Assembly (NCBI GenBank): GCA_002708825.1
Contig: PAPF01000029.1
Coordinates: 1-64,000, forward strand
DNA from: Phyllobacteriaceae bacterium
GTDB taxonomy: Bacteria; Pseudomonadota; Alphaproteobacteria; Rhizobiales; Rhizobiaceae
DNA: 64,000 nt
Direction: 5' to 3'
Of this stretch, positions 30,620 through 39,116 are shown one piece after another; the stretch's first letter is position 1; each line of letters starts with the position of its first letter. The notes under the pieces are model-generated. The model was given only the letters and a program-made list of their open reading frames with translations. It had not been told where the DNA came from and ran no database searches. Both the position numbers and the translations under genes were made by a program.

Positions 30620-32680
30620 ATGGGTGAACGCGCCGGAAGCAGACGCAAGGGACCGAAATGCATTGCCATTTGCGGTCCCTTCGCAAGCGGAAAGACAACC
30701 TTTCTGGAATCCATTCTGGAGCGGACCGGCGCCATTCAGCGCGCCGCCGAGACCGGATCGGGCCATACCGTTTCCGACCACTCGCCGGAGGCCCAGGCCC
30801 ATGCCATGAGCGTGGAGGCAGTCCCCGCCACGACGACCTTCATGGACGAGGACTTCACCTTCATCGACTGCCCCGGCTCCATCGAATTCGCGCATGAGGC
30901 CGAGGCCGTGCTGGCCGGCTGCGATGCCGCCATCGTGGTGGCCGAGGCCGACGAGAAGAAGATCCCTGCCCTGCAGCTCGTGCTCAAGCGGCTCGACGAA
31001 CTCGCCATTCCCCGCATCCTCTTTCTCAACAAGATCGACACCGCCAACACGCGCGTTCGCGACACGGTGGCGCTGCTCCAGCCCGCATCGTCGAAACCGC
31101 TCCTGTTGCGCCAGATCCCGATCTGGAAGAACAACATCGCCATCGGCGCCATCGACCTGGCGCTGGAGCGCGCCTATGTCTGGCGCGAACACGCCATGAG
31201 CGAACAGACCGACATCCCCACCGAGGAAAAGTCGCGCGAGATCGACGCCCGCTTCACCATGCTGGAGACACTGGCCGACCATGACGACGCCCTCATGGAA
31301 CAATTGCTGGAAGAGATCGAGCCGCCGCGCGACGAGGTCTTCGACGACCTGACCGCCGATCTGCGCGCCGGCCACGTCGTGCCGGTGCTGATCGGTTCGG
31401 CGGCGCATGGCAACGGCGTCCACCGCCTGCTCAAGGCCCTGCGCCACGATGCGCCCGACATTTCCGACACGCTCGAACGCCTTGGCATCGATGGCGACGG
31501 CCCGCCGCTGGCCCACGTGATGAAGACGATCCATACACCCCATGGCGGCAAGCTGTCGGTGGCACGAGTCCTGCGCGGAACGATAACCGACAGCACCGAG
31601 GTCATGGCCAGCAACGGGGCGGAGGCACGGGTGTCCGGCATGTATCGCATGCTCGGCAAGAACCAGGGCAAGGTCTCGTCCGCGCAAGCCGGCGAGACCG
31701 TGGCGCTCGGCAAGCTGGATGGCGTGCCCACCGGGACCACGCTGTCCCATGGCAAGCAGGCTCCCGGCGGGTTGGCCCATGCGTCCGGGCCGCAACCGGT
31801 CCACGCCGTCGCCATCAAGGCGCGCGACCACAAGGACGACGTGAAGCTGTCGGCCGCGCTCGCCAAGCTCGCCGAGGAAGACCCGGCGCTGCGGATCGAA
31901 CAGAGCCCGGGCACGGGCGAGACCATCCTTGGCGGCCAGGGCGAGATGCATCTTCGCGTCACGCTGGAGCGTCTTTCCGGGAAGTACCAGGCATCCGTCG
32001 AGGTGGGCGAACCGCCGGTTCCCTATCTGGAAACGATCCGCAAGCCGGTGCAGGAACGCGGCCGCCACAAGAAGCAGTCCGGCGGTCACGGCCAGTTCGG
32101 CGACGTGGTGCTGGAGATCAGGCCGCTGCCGCGCGGTTCCGGCTTCGAGTTCACCGACACGATCACTGGCGGCGTGGTGCCGAAACAGTATATCCCGTCG
32201 GTGGAATCCGGTGTGCGCGACTATCTCTCAAGCGGTCCGCTCGGACTGCCGGTGGTCGATATCGCGGTCAACCTGTCGGACGGGTCCTACCACTCGGTCG
32301 ATTCCTCCGACATGGCCTTCCAGATGGCCGCCAAGCTCGCCATGCGCGAAGCCATGCCCAAGGCTTCACCCGTTCTGCTCGAACCGGTGATGAAGGTGCG
32401 CGTCTTCACGCCTTCCGAAGCCACGGCAAAGATAACCGCGATCATTCCCCAGCGCCGCGGACAGATTCTCGGCTATGACGGCAGGCCCGGCTGGGAAGGC
32501 TGGGACGTGGTGGAAGCGATGATGCCGCAGGCCGGTCTCACCGGCCTGATCATCGAACTGCGCTCGCTGACCGCGGGCGTCGCGTCCTACGAGGCGGAAT
32601 TCGACCACATGGCCGAACTGACCGGCCGCGCCGCCGACGAGGCGCTTGCCACCATCCGCGACCGGGCCGCTGCCGCCTGA
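30620..32680 (+). CDS. Elongation factor G-like translational GTPase (EF-G paralogue)
   Basis: A 686-residue GTPase with the EF-G domain order: G domain (P-loop GPFASGKTTF at residues 19-28, DCPGS, NKID), domain II (VARVLRGTI), domain III, domain IV (KKQSGGHGQFGDV, the EF-G IV motif) and domain V (IPQRRGQILGYD). It is not the main fusA, which would sit with rpsL/rpsG and tuf; this lineage is the divergent EF-G-like protein (FusA2-type) common in Rhizobiales, of uncertain role. The switch I region is altered (HTVSDHSPEAQAHAMSVEA), but the threonine-containing segment remains. AAGGAGGA before 30620 fixes the start. Confidence 0.92.
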   Translation: MGERAGSRRKGPKCIAICGPFASGKTTFLESILERTGAIQRAAETGSGHTVSDHSPEAQAHAMSVEAVPATTTFMDEDFTFIDCPGSIEFAHEAEAVLAGCDAAIVVAEADEKKIPALQLVLKRLDELAIPRILFLNKIDTANTRVRDTVALLQPASSKPLLLRQIPIWKNNIAIGAIDLALERAYVWREHAMSEQTDIPTEEKSREIDARFTMLETLADHDDALMEQLLEEIEPPRDEVFDDLTADLRAGHVVPVLIGSAAHGNGVHRLLKALRHDAPDISDTLERLGIDGDGPPLAHVMKTIHTPHGGKLSVARVLRGTITDSTEVMASNGAEARVSGMYRMLGKNQGKVSSAQAGETVALGKLDGVPTGTTLSHGKQAPGGLAHASGPQPVHAVAIKARDHKDDVKLSAALAKLAEEDPALRIEQSPGTGETILGGQGEMHLRVTLERLSGKYQASVEVGEPPVPYLETIRKPVQERGRHKKQSGGHGQFGDVVLEIRPLPRGSGFEFTDTITGGVVPKQYIPSVESGVRDYLSSGPLGLPVVDIAVNLSDGSYHSVDSSDMAFQMAAKLAMREAMPKASPVLLEPVMKVRVFTPSEATAKITAIIPQRRGQILGYDGRPGWEGWDVVEAMMPQAGLTGLIIELRSLTAGVASYEAEFDHMAELTGRAADEALATIRDRAAAA

Positions 32681-32705
32681 GCCAGCATCGCAGGGCGCAC
32701 AACGC

Positions 32706-32736
32706 AAATCCGGCGCAGACCGCTGCGCCGGATTTT
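32706..32736 (+). terminator. Terminator of the EF-G-like gene
   Basis: Near-perfect 13-bp stem AAATCCGGCGCAG/CTGCGCCGGATTT followed by T and CC, 25 bases past the stop. Confidence 0.88.
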
Positions 32737-32776
32737 CCGTGCGCGCTCTGGCGAATTCGAACCAGGCGAAAAAGGC

Positions 32777-32889
32777 AAAAAAAATGGCCGGATTGATATC
32801 CGGCCAATAAATGGAGCTGTCACTTGTGACAAACCTCCAGAGGGGAACACTCGGAGACGCCAATGGGAGGAGGAATGCGTCTCTGAGAT
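32777..32889 (-). ncRNA. abcR: AbcR/alpha-r15-type trans-acting small RNA
   Basis: On the minus strand three hairpins follow each other over about 113 nt. Hairpin 1 has a perfect stem GAGACGC/GCGTCTC (32883-32877 with 32860-32854) and its 16-nt loop displays TCCTCCTCCCA, an anti-Shine-Dalgarno sequence. Hairpin 2 is TGTCAC-AA-GTGACA (32831-32818). Hairpin 3 is a terminator, GGCCGGAT-ATCA-ATCCGGCC followed by A and eight T (32805-32777). This layout and the C-rich loop match the Hfq-dependent AbcR (alpha-r15) RNAs which repress ABC-transporter mRNAs in rhizobia and Brucella. The 5' end is predicted from the promoter at 32896-32924. The family assignment is from memory of its structure and motif. 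Confidence 0.82.
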
Positions 32890-32895
32890 GATCTG

Positions 32896-32924
32896 GATAT
32901 GAGCCCTGGGCCGGGAAATGACAA
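32896..32924 (-). promoter_or_regulatory. Promoter of the AbcR-like small RNA
   Basis: On the minus strand TTGTCA (-35, 32924-32919) and CATATC (-10, 32901-32896) are 17 bases apart, and the predicted start at about 32889 places hairpin 1 at the very 5' end of the RNA. The -10 is weak, in keeping with an activator-dependent promoter. Confidence 0.65.
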
Positions 32925-32944
32925 TATGCCATTGTGCATTGCAC

Positions 32945-32982
32945 ATATGCATTTGATGCATAGCTTTGCAGGCGATGCATAA
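32945..32982. promoter_or_regulatory. Three ATGCAT palindromes upstream of the small RNA promoter
   Basis: ATGCAT occurs at 32947, 32956 and 32975 (plus-strand numbering), 23 to 56 bases upstream of the small RNA -35, where a LysR activator would bind. Three copies in 34 bases of otherwise G+C-rich DNA is not expected. The adjacent lsrB/vtlR product is the natural candidate; binding is inference. Confidence 0.45.
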
Positions 32983-33167
32983 TTTTTCAACCACTTGCGG
33001 TGCCAGGACGGGCTTCGGCGCCGAACAAAAAGGCATCCGCACATTTCTTTTTCGCACCGAATATTCTGTGAACAACCGCGAAAGGGCAGCGATCGCGAAC
33101 CGGCGGGCCCGGCCATGGGCGCGATGTGCCCTCCATGCAGCCGGCCATGGCACGGCTCACAAACGTC

Positions 33168-34064
33168 TCAGAAGTTCCACTTCCGGGCCTTGGACAGCAT
33201 GAAGTCGCGGAAGACATTCAGCTTGGCCTGGTTCTTCATCGCTTCCGGATAACAGAAATAGGTCTCGAAGGAGGGCACTTCCGTCTGCGGCAGCAATTGA
33301 ACCAGCCCGCTGTCCTTGCTGACGATGTAGTCGGGCAGCATGGCGATCCCCACCCCGCGCTGCACGGCCCGCTTGATGGAGTGCAGGTCGTTCATCTGCA
33401 GCACCGCTTGCAGCGGCTGGCCATCGGGCCCGGACAGCGTTTCCAGCCAGTTGAGGTTCTTCAGATAGGGGATCACCGGTTCGCCGAAGGTGATCAGCCT
33501 GTGCTTGTGCAGTTCCGGCAGCGATTGCGGCTTTCCGTGGCGGTTCACATAGTCGGGCGAGGCCCAGAGGTGGAAGTGGACGGTAAACAGCTTGCGCTGG
33601 ATCAGGTCCGGCTGCGAGGGCGCGCGCAAGCGGATGGCGCAGTCCGCCTCGCGCATCGTAAGGTCCAGTTCCTCGTTGGAAAAGATGAGCTGGAGGCGAA
33701 TGTCGGGATAAAGCTCAAGGAACTCGTCGACGCGGTTGGACAGCCAGCCGGTGCCGAGGCCCACCGTCGTCGTCACGCGCAACAGGCCCGAGGGCCGGTC
33801 GGTGGTTTCGGTCAGGCGGTTGCGCACGCTGTCGAGCTTGAGCATCACGTCCTGCGCTGTGGCGAACAGCAGTTCGCCCTGCTCGGTCAGCACAAGCCCG
33901 CGCGCATGGCGGTTGAAGAGCGGAACGCCGAGATCCTGCTCGAGCGCGCTGACCTGGCGCGAGATCGCCGACTGGGACAGGTTCAGTGTATCGGCGGCAT
34001 GGGTGAACGAGCCGGCCTGCGCGGCGGCATGGAAAACCCTCAGCTTGTCCCAGTCCACAGGCAT
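33168..34064 (-). CDS. lsrB: LysR-type regulator LsrB/VtlR
   Basis: A 298-residue LysR regulator: N-terminal winged helix (DKLRVFHAAAQAGSFTHAADTLNLSQSAISRQ), dimer helix and a periplasmic-binding-like effector domain. The whole chain tracks rhizobial LsrB/VtlR closely in my reading, including RLTETTDRPSGLLRVTTTVGLG, the block FSNEELDLTMREADCAIRL and the end KARKWNF. Cysteines 142 and 271 coincide with positions of redox-active cysteines reported for LsrB. In Brucella and Agrobacterium VtlR activates abcR-type RNA genes; in Sinorhizobium LsrB controls oxidative stress and LPS genes. Here trxB is upstream on the same strand and the small RNA is downstream. Confidence 0.9.
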   Translation of the reverse strand: MPVDWDKLRVFHAAAQAGSFTHAADTLNLSQSAISRQVSALEQDLGVPLFNRHARGLVLTEQGELLFATAQDVMLKLDSVRNRLTETTDRPSGLLRVTTTVGLGTGWLSNRVDEFLELYPDIRLQLIFSNEELDLTMREADCAIRLRAPSQPDLIQRKLFTVHFHLWASPDYVNRHGKPQSLPELHKHRLITFGEPVIPYLKNLNWLETLSGPDGQPLQAVLQMNDLHSIKRAVQRGVGIAMLPDYIVSKDSGLVQLLPQTEVPSFETYFCYPEAMKNQAKLNVFRDFMLSKARKWNF

Positions 34065-34173
34065 GACGCCCCTCCACGCCGCGTATCATGACCCGGCGCT
34101 GCATCTTTTCCATGAAATTCACGACACGCAAGTGAAACGCGTCACGAAATGAACGGCCGTTTCGTTTTCCGCC

Positions 34174-35148
34174 CTATTCGGCGGCTTCCAGCGCCACGTC
34201 CTGCGTCGCCAGCCAGCGCTCCGCCTCCAGCGCGGCCATGCAGCCCAGTCCCGCGGCCGTGACGGCCTGGCGGAAGACATCGTCCGTCACGTCGCCGGCG
34301 GCGAACACACCCTCGACGCTGGTGCGCGTGGAATCGGCTTCCGTCCACAGATAGCCGTTCGGCTTCTGCTTCAGCTTGCCTTCGAACAGGGAGACCGCCG
34401 GCGCGTGGCCGATGGCGACGAACACGCCATGGACCGGCATTTCCGTCACCGCCCCGGTCTTGATGTTCTTCAGCCGAACGCCGGTCACCGAGGGCGGCAT
34501 GGGCGGCTTGGGCTTCTCGCCGACGATCTCGTCGATCACCGTGTCCCAGAGAACAGTCACGTTCTCCTTGGCGAAAAGGCGTTCCTGCAGGATACGCTCG
34601 GCCCTGAACTCGTCGCGCCGGTGCACCACGGTCACGTGGTTGGCGATGTGCGACAGGTAGAGCGCCTCCTCCACGGCGGAGTTGCCGCCGCCCACGACGA
34701 GCACGTCACGTCCGCGATAGAAGAAGCCGTCGCAGGTGGCGCAGGCGGAAACGCCGAAGCCCTTGAAGGCCTCCTCGCTCTCCATGCCCAGCCACTTGGC
34801 CTGGGCGCCCGTGGCGATGATCAGCGCGTCGGCGGTCCAGTCCTGGCCCGAATCGGTCTTGAGCCGGAACGGACGGCTGTCCACGTCGACCTCGGTGACG
34901 AGATCGTTGACGATTTCCGCGCCGACATTCTCGGCCTGCTTGAGCATCGCCGCCATCAGGTCCGGCCCCATGACCGGATCGGCAAAGCCCGGATAGTTTT
35001 CCACGTCCGTGGTGATCATCAACTGGCCGCCCTGCTCCATGCCGGCGATGAGCACCGGCTTGAGAAGCGCGCGGGCGGCATAGATGGCGGCGGTATAGCC
35101 GGCCGGCCCCGATCCGATGACGAGAACATGAGCATGACGCGCGGCCAT
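34174..35148 (-). CDS. trxB: Thioredoxin reductase TrxB
   Basis: A 324-residue NADPH-dependent flavoenzyme. It has the FAD-binding GSGPAGYTAAIYAARA, the redox-active pair CATCDGFF, the NADPH-binding GGGNSAVEEALYL and HRRDEFRAE, and the C-terminal FAD motif GVFAAGDVTDDVFRQAVTAAGLG. The start at 35148 follows AAGGGGG; the frame to 35214 adds a tail without family support. It reduces thioredoxin. It is divergent from lrp and upstream of lsrB, the rhizobial order. Confidence 0.97.
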   Translation of the reverse strand: MAARHAHVLVIGSGPAGYTAAIYAARALLKPVLIAGMEQGGQLMITTDVENYPGFADPVMGPDLMAAMLKQAENVGAEIVNDLVTEVDVDSRPFRLKTDSGQDWTADALIIATGAQAKWLGMESEEAFKGFGVSACATCDGFFYRGRDVLVVGGGNSAVEEALYLSHIANHVTVVHRRDEFRAERILQERLFAKENVTVLWDTVIDEIVGEKPKPPMPPSVTGVRLKNIKTGAVTEMPVHGVFVAIGHAPAVSLFEGKLKQKPNGYLWTEADSTRTSVEGVFAAGDVTDDVFRQAVTAAGLGCMAALEAERWLATQDVALEAAE

Positions 35149-35377
35149 GACGACCCCCTTCCTGGAGCGGCCCCGGCCGCCCTGATATTCACCCATACGA
35201 CGTTTGAGCGTCATCTAAGGGTTCGCGGCATCCGCTTTCAAGTCCCGGCCGGCCTCCGCTCACCGGTTTTGCACCCTGCCGCGTCAATTGGCGGCGCCTT
35301 GCGCCGGGAGTTGGCGGGAGGCCGGTTTTATCCTAGGAATGGGCGCAGCGCTTCGAACCATCAGGCATGCCCCGCCC

Positions 35378-35863
35378 ATGACCACCACGGCCGACCTCGA
35401 CCACACGGACTGGAAGATCCTGAAAATCCTTCAGGACGAAGGGCGCATCACCAATGTCGAACTGGCCCGCCGGGTGGGCATATCGGCGCCGCCCTGCCTC
35501 AGGCGCGTCAAGCGGCTGGAGGAAAGCGGCGTCATCAAGAGCTACCGCGCCCTGCTCGATGCGAAGGCACTGGGCCAGCAGGTGGTCGCCTTCTGCCTCG
35601 TCGGCCTGCAGCACCAGACCGAGGCCGGCATCCGCGAATTCGCTGCCAGGGCCAGGGACTGGCCCATGGTGCGCCGCGCCTGGACCATGTCGGGAGAAAC
35701 CGATTTCCTGCTTCATTGCGTCGCGCCCGGCCTGACGGAATTCCAGGACTTCGTCATCGAGACCCTGACCGCTGCGCCCAATGTCGACACGGTGCGCACG
35801 GCCCTGACCATCCGCCAGGTCAAGGACGAGGGCCTGGTCAATATTGACATTCCCGGCCTTTGA
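35378..35863 (+). CDS. lrp: Lrp/AsnC family transcriptional regulator
   Basis: A 161-residue regulator. The N-terminal helix-turn-helix reads DWKILKILQDEGRITNVELARRVGISAPPCLRRVKRLEESGVI, and the C-terminal RAM (effector-binding) domain follows to VKDEGLVNIDIPGL. It is divergent from trxB across about 230 bases that must hold both promoters. In rhizobia the gene at this place is annotated lrp and lies at the edge of the lps core cluster. Effector (probably an amino acid) unknown. Confidence 0.92.
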   Translation: MTTTADLDHTDWKILKILQDEGRITNVELARRVGISAPPCLRRVKRLEESGVIKSYRALLDAKALGQQVVAFCLVGLQHQTEAGIREFAARARDWPMVRRAWTMSGETDFLLHCVAPGLTEFQDFVIETLTAAPNVDTVRTALTIRQVKDEGLVNIDIPGL

Positions 35864-35904
35864 AGCCAGTCAGCCCCTTTCAGCGGCGAAGGAAATGACA
35901 GGCG

Positions 35905-36759
35905 ATGGGCACCGGCTGGACGGATTATGAAACGGCAGCCGGGCCAGGCTCCGGTGGCGGCGCACCCTTCGGCGCCTATGCGCCGAATGCCCTGCAACGC
36001 GCCCTCATCGCCGCTGCCCGCGCCAGCATCCTGCATCGCGGTACCTTCCGGCGCACCATGTTCCGCCTGATCCAGGGCGGTGCAGGCCGTCCGCTCGACG
36101 TGATGTTCCGCGATTGCGCCTTCCGCCTGACCGGCGGCGGAAACCTCATCGAATACGGTGTCCTGCTCCATCCCGCCTACAACCGGCGCGACATCGACTT
36201 CCTCATGGAAGGTGCGGAACCCGGCGATCATTTCGTCGATATCGGTGCCAATATCGGGCTCTACAGCCTGCCGCTGGCCCGCTTCACGGGTCCCGCCGGC
36301 AAGGTCGTGGCGATCGACGCCAATGAGGCGGTCTGCGCGAACCTTGCCTTCAATGCCGGGGCTTCCGGCCTGGCGAACGTTTCGGTCTTTGCCGAGGGCG
36401 TGAGCGACCATGAGACCCATGCGCGCCTGCGCCGCCGCAAGGACGACATCGCCATCGTCTCGATCCAGGAGGACGATGCCGGCGGCATCCCCGTGCGCCG
36501 CCTCTCCTCCATCCTGGATGATGCCGGCATCGCGCGCATTCACGGCCTGAAGATCGACATCGAGGGCCACGAGGACAAGGCGCTCGTCCCCTTCTTCGAC
36601 ACCGAGCCGGAAAGCCGCTGGCCGTCGCGCGTCGTCATCGAGACGGCGGGAACCGGCGATGACTATCCCGGTTGCGCGGCCGCCTTCGCGCGCTGCGGCT
36701 ATGAACTGGTCGAGCGCACGCGCCAGAACTCGCTCTACCGGCTGAAAGGCCGGCCCTGA
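35905..36759 (+). CDS. FkbM family methyltransferase
   Basis: A 284-residue SAM-dependent methyltransferase: FVDIGANIGLYSLPLAR (SAM-binding motif I), VVAIDANEAVCANLAFNA (motif II acid), and the FkbM-specific LKIDIEGHEDKAL. FkbM enzymes O-methylate sugars in surface polysaccharides, LPS or polyketides. AAGGAAA stands 11 bases before the ATG. It follows lrp by 41 bases on the same strand and faces the convergent sulfotransferase gene. Confidence 0.92.
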   Translation: MGTGWTDYETAAGPGSGGGAPFGAYAPNALQRALIAAARASILHRGTFRRTMFRLIQGGAGRPLDVMFRDCAFRLTGGGNLIEYGVLLHPAYNRRDIDFLMEGAEPGDHFVDIGANIGLYSLPLARFTGPAGKVVAIDANEAVCANLAFNAGASGLANVSVFAEGVSDHETHARLRRRKDDIAIVSIQEDDAGGIPVRRLSSILDDAGIARIHGLKIDIEGHEDKALVPFFDTEPESRWPSRVVIETAGTGDDYPGCAAAFARCGYELVERTRQNSLYRLKGRP

Positions 36760-36768
36760 GCGCATTCC

Positions 36769-37407
36769 TTACAGCGGGTCGTAGCCGAATAGCGCAAGAT
36801 CGCGCAGGAAAAGCTCCGTTGCCAGCTGCCGCGTCGCCCTGTCGTAATAGGACCGGTAATCCTCGCGCTGCGTGGTGTTGACACGCGGAAGCCCGCCCGC
36901 ATCCGCGATGCCGAGGTCTTGCAGCAGCGCCGGGAATTCCGTGTCGAGGCGCTCGAAATGCAGGATGCGGTCGACGATGATGCGGCCCGACCGGTCCGTC
37001 ACCCATTCCGACTGCCGGATGCCCTTGATCCGGTTCTTGCGTTCCATCCGCTCCAGGAAGGCGGGGAAGTCCTCGCCTTGCGCCTTGGCATGGCGCGAAC
37101 TGGCCGGATTGCCGCGCTGGAATTCGTAATAGGACACGGCGTAGTCATACGGATTGCGCACCACTGCGAATTTGAGGCTGTTGTCGAATACGTCGCGCGG
37201 CAGCTTCAACCGCGCCCAGCGCGCCGTGTCATGAATGCGCAACCAGGCCTTTTCGGGGTCCTCGGGCACCGGAAGATGGGACAACAGCCGCCGGTACTGG
37301 TTGTGCGCGGGCTTCACGCACCAGGGCGCCAGGACGCGCCGGATCGACGTGCCCGCGGTCTTCGGGATGTGGATGAAGAGGAACTTCTTTTCCAGCGACA
37401 GGAGCAT
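36769..37407 (-). CDS. Sulfotransferase family 2 protein
   Basis: A 212-residue protein whose N-terminus has the PAPS 5'-phosphosulfate loop FLFIHIPKTAGTSIRRVL, followed by FAVVRNPYDYAVSYYEF (3'-phosphate-binding motif) and ILHFERLDTEFPALLQDLGI. These are the signs of PF03567-type carbohydrate sulfotransferases. Its start overlaps the stop of the upstream FkbM gene by one base (TGATG), so both are translationally coupled. A sulfated or methylated glycan, probably LPS core, is the likely substrate (inference from context). Confidence 0.88.
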   Translation of the reverse strand: MLLSLEKKFLFIHIPKTAGTSIRRVLAPWCVKPAHNQYRRLLSHLPVPEDPEKAWLRIHDTARWARLKLPRDVFDNSLKFAVVRNPYDYAVSYYEFQRGNPASSRHAKAQGEDFPAFLERMERKNRIKGIRQSEWVTDRSGRIIVDRILHFERLDTEFPALLQDLGIADAGGLPRVNTTQREDYRSYYDRATRQLATELFLRDLALFGYDPL

Positions 37408-38156
37408 CAGTTCGGTTTTCTGGCCAGGACCACCGTGTCGTCCATCCGGTCGATTTCGACCAGGCCATGCGCCCGGGCGATCTCCAGCAAGGCAGCGGTG
37501 GTGGTCCCCTGCGCGCCATAGGCGTGAGGATGGAGTTCGGCGATGATCATGCCCACATGGTCGAGCATCGCCTCTTCCTCCAGGAAAAGCGCCGCCTCGC
37601 CGCCCTCGATGTCGCTGACAAGGGTAAAGCCCTCGCTATCGCCGATCCGTGCCCTCAAATCGGTCAGGGAAACGGCGGGAACGGTGATGCTGCGCCCGCC
37701 GCCGCCGCCATCATCGAGCGCATTGGCATGCACTTCGGCACCGAGCAGGAAACGAACGCTTCCGCCGCCGGGGAAATAGGCCGCGTGGACGATCTCGGTC
37801 TCGCCCGCCGCAGCGCCGCGCCGCGCATTCGCCGCGCAGGTTTCCAGAATGTCCGGGTTGGCCTCGACCACGACATGGCGAACCCCCGGCGACAGCCGCG
37901 AGCGGATCAGCGCCGAGACGACCCCAAGCGAGCCGCCCAGTTCGATGACCGGACGGTCACCGGGAAGGTGCCGCTCGATCAGCGCGGCTTCGGCGCGTTC
38001 ATACTTGCCGCGCAACAGCGCACTGGCTGCGCCAAGGCCGGCCGAAAGCGGCACGGACACACCGACGCCGCGGAAGTCATAGACATCGCCATGCCGCGCG
38101 ACATGGCGCTTCACCCGCCGGTTACGGAAAAAATCGCGAAAGCTGTTTCTGTTCAT
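37407..38156 (-). CDS. FkbM family methyltransferase (second copy)
   Basis: A 249-residue methyltransferase with PVIELGGSLGVVSALIRS (SAM loop), HVVVEANPDILETCAANA and FTLVSDIEGGEAALF, the FkbM D-I-E-G-x-E motif. It is clearly diverged from the FkbM gene 1 kb away on the other strand, so the two probably modify different positions. The ATG at 38156 is chosen by the family start. It is coupled to the sulfotransferase gene downstream. Confidence 0.9.
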   Translation of the reverse strand: MNRNSFRDFFRNRRVKRHVARHGDVYDFRGVGVSVPLSAGLGAASALLRGKYERAEAALIERHLPGDRPVIELGGSLGVVSALIRSRLSPGVRHVVVEANPDILETCAANARRGAAAGETEIVHAAYFPGGGSVRFLLGAEVHANALDDGGGGGRSITVPAVSLTDLRARIGDSEGFTLVSDIEGGEAALFLEEEAMLDHVGMIIAELHPHAYGAQGTTTAALLEIARAHGLVEIDRMDDTVVLARKPN

Positions 38157-38297
38157 CGCCTGCCACCGCAACGCGCCCCGCACCGCGCAAACGCGCATGG
38201 CACGGAACCCTCTGGAGCCTTGCCAGACGTATATTTTGTTTTGTTAGATTATTGAATCCTTATTTGACAGCAGGCAGGCGAAGCCCGCCCGGAACGC

Positions 38298-39071
38298 CTA
38301 CCTGATGGTATAGGAGGCCGGCTTGAGCGATTTGCCGCGCAGGAAGCGGAAGAAATTCGACATTTTCCGCGTCGGGTAAACGGATGCCGCCGCGTGTTCG
38401 AGGAAATCACGGCTCTCCGCATCCTGCCGGAACCGTTCGCACCATTCGTCGGTCTTGGCATCACGCTGGATCTTCAAGGGAGAGACTTCGAAGGTTATGC
38501 TGTCGACGCCCGCATGTTCCGCGATGGCATACACATAGGGGCTTGGGTCGGGAAGCATGTCTTCATAAACAAAGTGCTTGTGAGGCAAGCCGCGCAAGGC
38601 GACGTAGCTTCGCCAGAAATCATAGGATCGGCCGATTCCGAAATAACACCGGCATATCAGATCGAAGTCATACACTGCCTCCTGCCCTGTTTTTCCCAAC
38701 GATGTCCAGGCATTGTTCTGGAGGGCGCGGGCGAAGGAAACCGCCTGCTTGATCCGGTCGTTTCGCGTCACCACCACGAAAAACAGGTCATGCTCTTTCC
38801 GTAGACGCCCGATGATGTCGAAACCATAGGCCAACTGGAACCAGTGCAGATGCCGCGGGAACATCTTGATTGCGAAGAAATCATTGTCTGTGGCTGATTT
38901 TTCCAGAATGGCCGAAATGAAGGTATCGGCGGAAACGTGCCTCGCCTTTATCCCGAGATGCTGTTCGTCAACCCATTCGTCAGACCGGCCCAACAGTCCG
39001 GTACTGTTGGCAAGCGAGGCCAGCCATGTGGTCCCCGACCGGCCTTCCGACAGGATGATCACTCCACGCAT
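38298..39071 (-). CDS. Stf0-like sulfotransferase
   Basis: A 257-residue protein beginning MRGVIILSEGRSGTTWLASLANSTG, the PAPS loop of sulfotransferases, with FFVVVTRNDRIKQAVSFARALQ as the 3'-phosphate segment and LPHKHFVYEDMLPDPSPYV, as in the Stf0 (trehalose sulfotransferase) family. It is a different subfamily from the sulfotransferase at 36769-37407. The coding region is less G+C-rich than its neighbours, which suggests transfer. Acceptor unknown; context points to a surface glycan. Confidence 0.82.
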   Translation of the reverse strand: MRGVIILSEGRSGTTWLASLANSTGLLGRSDEWVDEQHLGIKARHVSADTFISAILEKSATDNDFFAIKMFPRHLHWFQLAYGFDIIGRLRKEHDLFFVVVTRNDRIKQAVSFARALQNNAWTSLGKTGQEAVYDFDLICRCYFGIGRSYDFWRSYVALRGLPHKHFVYEDMLPDPSPYVYAIAEHAGVDSITFEVSPLKIQRDAKTDEWCERFRQDAESRDFLEHAAASVYPTRKMSNFFRFLRGKSLKPASYTIR

Positions 39072-39116
39072 GTAAGGCTTCTTTCTCTTTACCGAGCCCG
39101 TCTTGGCTTGATGACG

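Noticed and set aside
30620-32680. Main elongation factor G (fusA)
   Set aside because: Diverged switch I, missing rpsL/rpsG/tuf context and an own long leader point to the EF-G-like paralogue.
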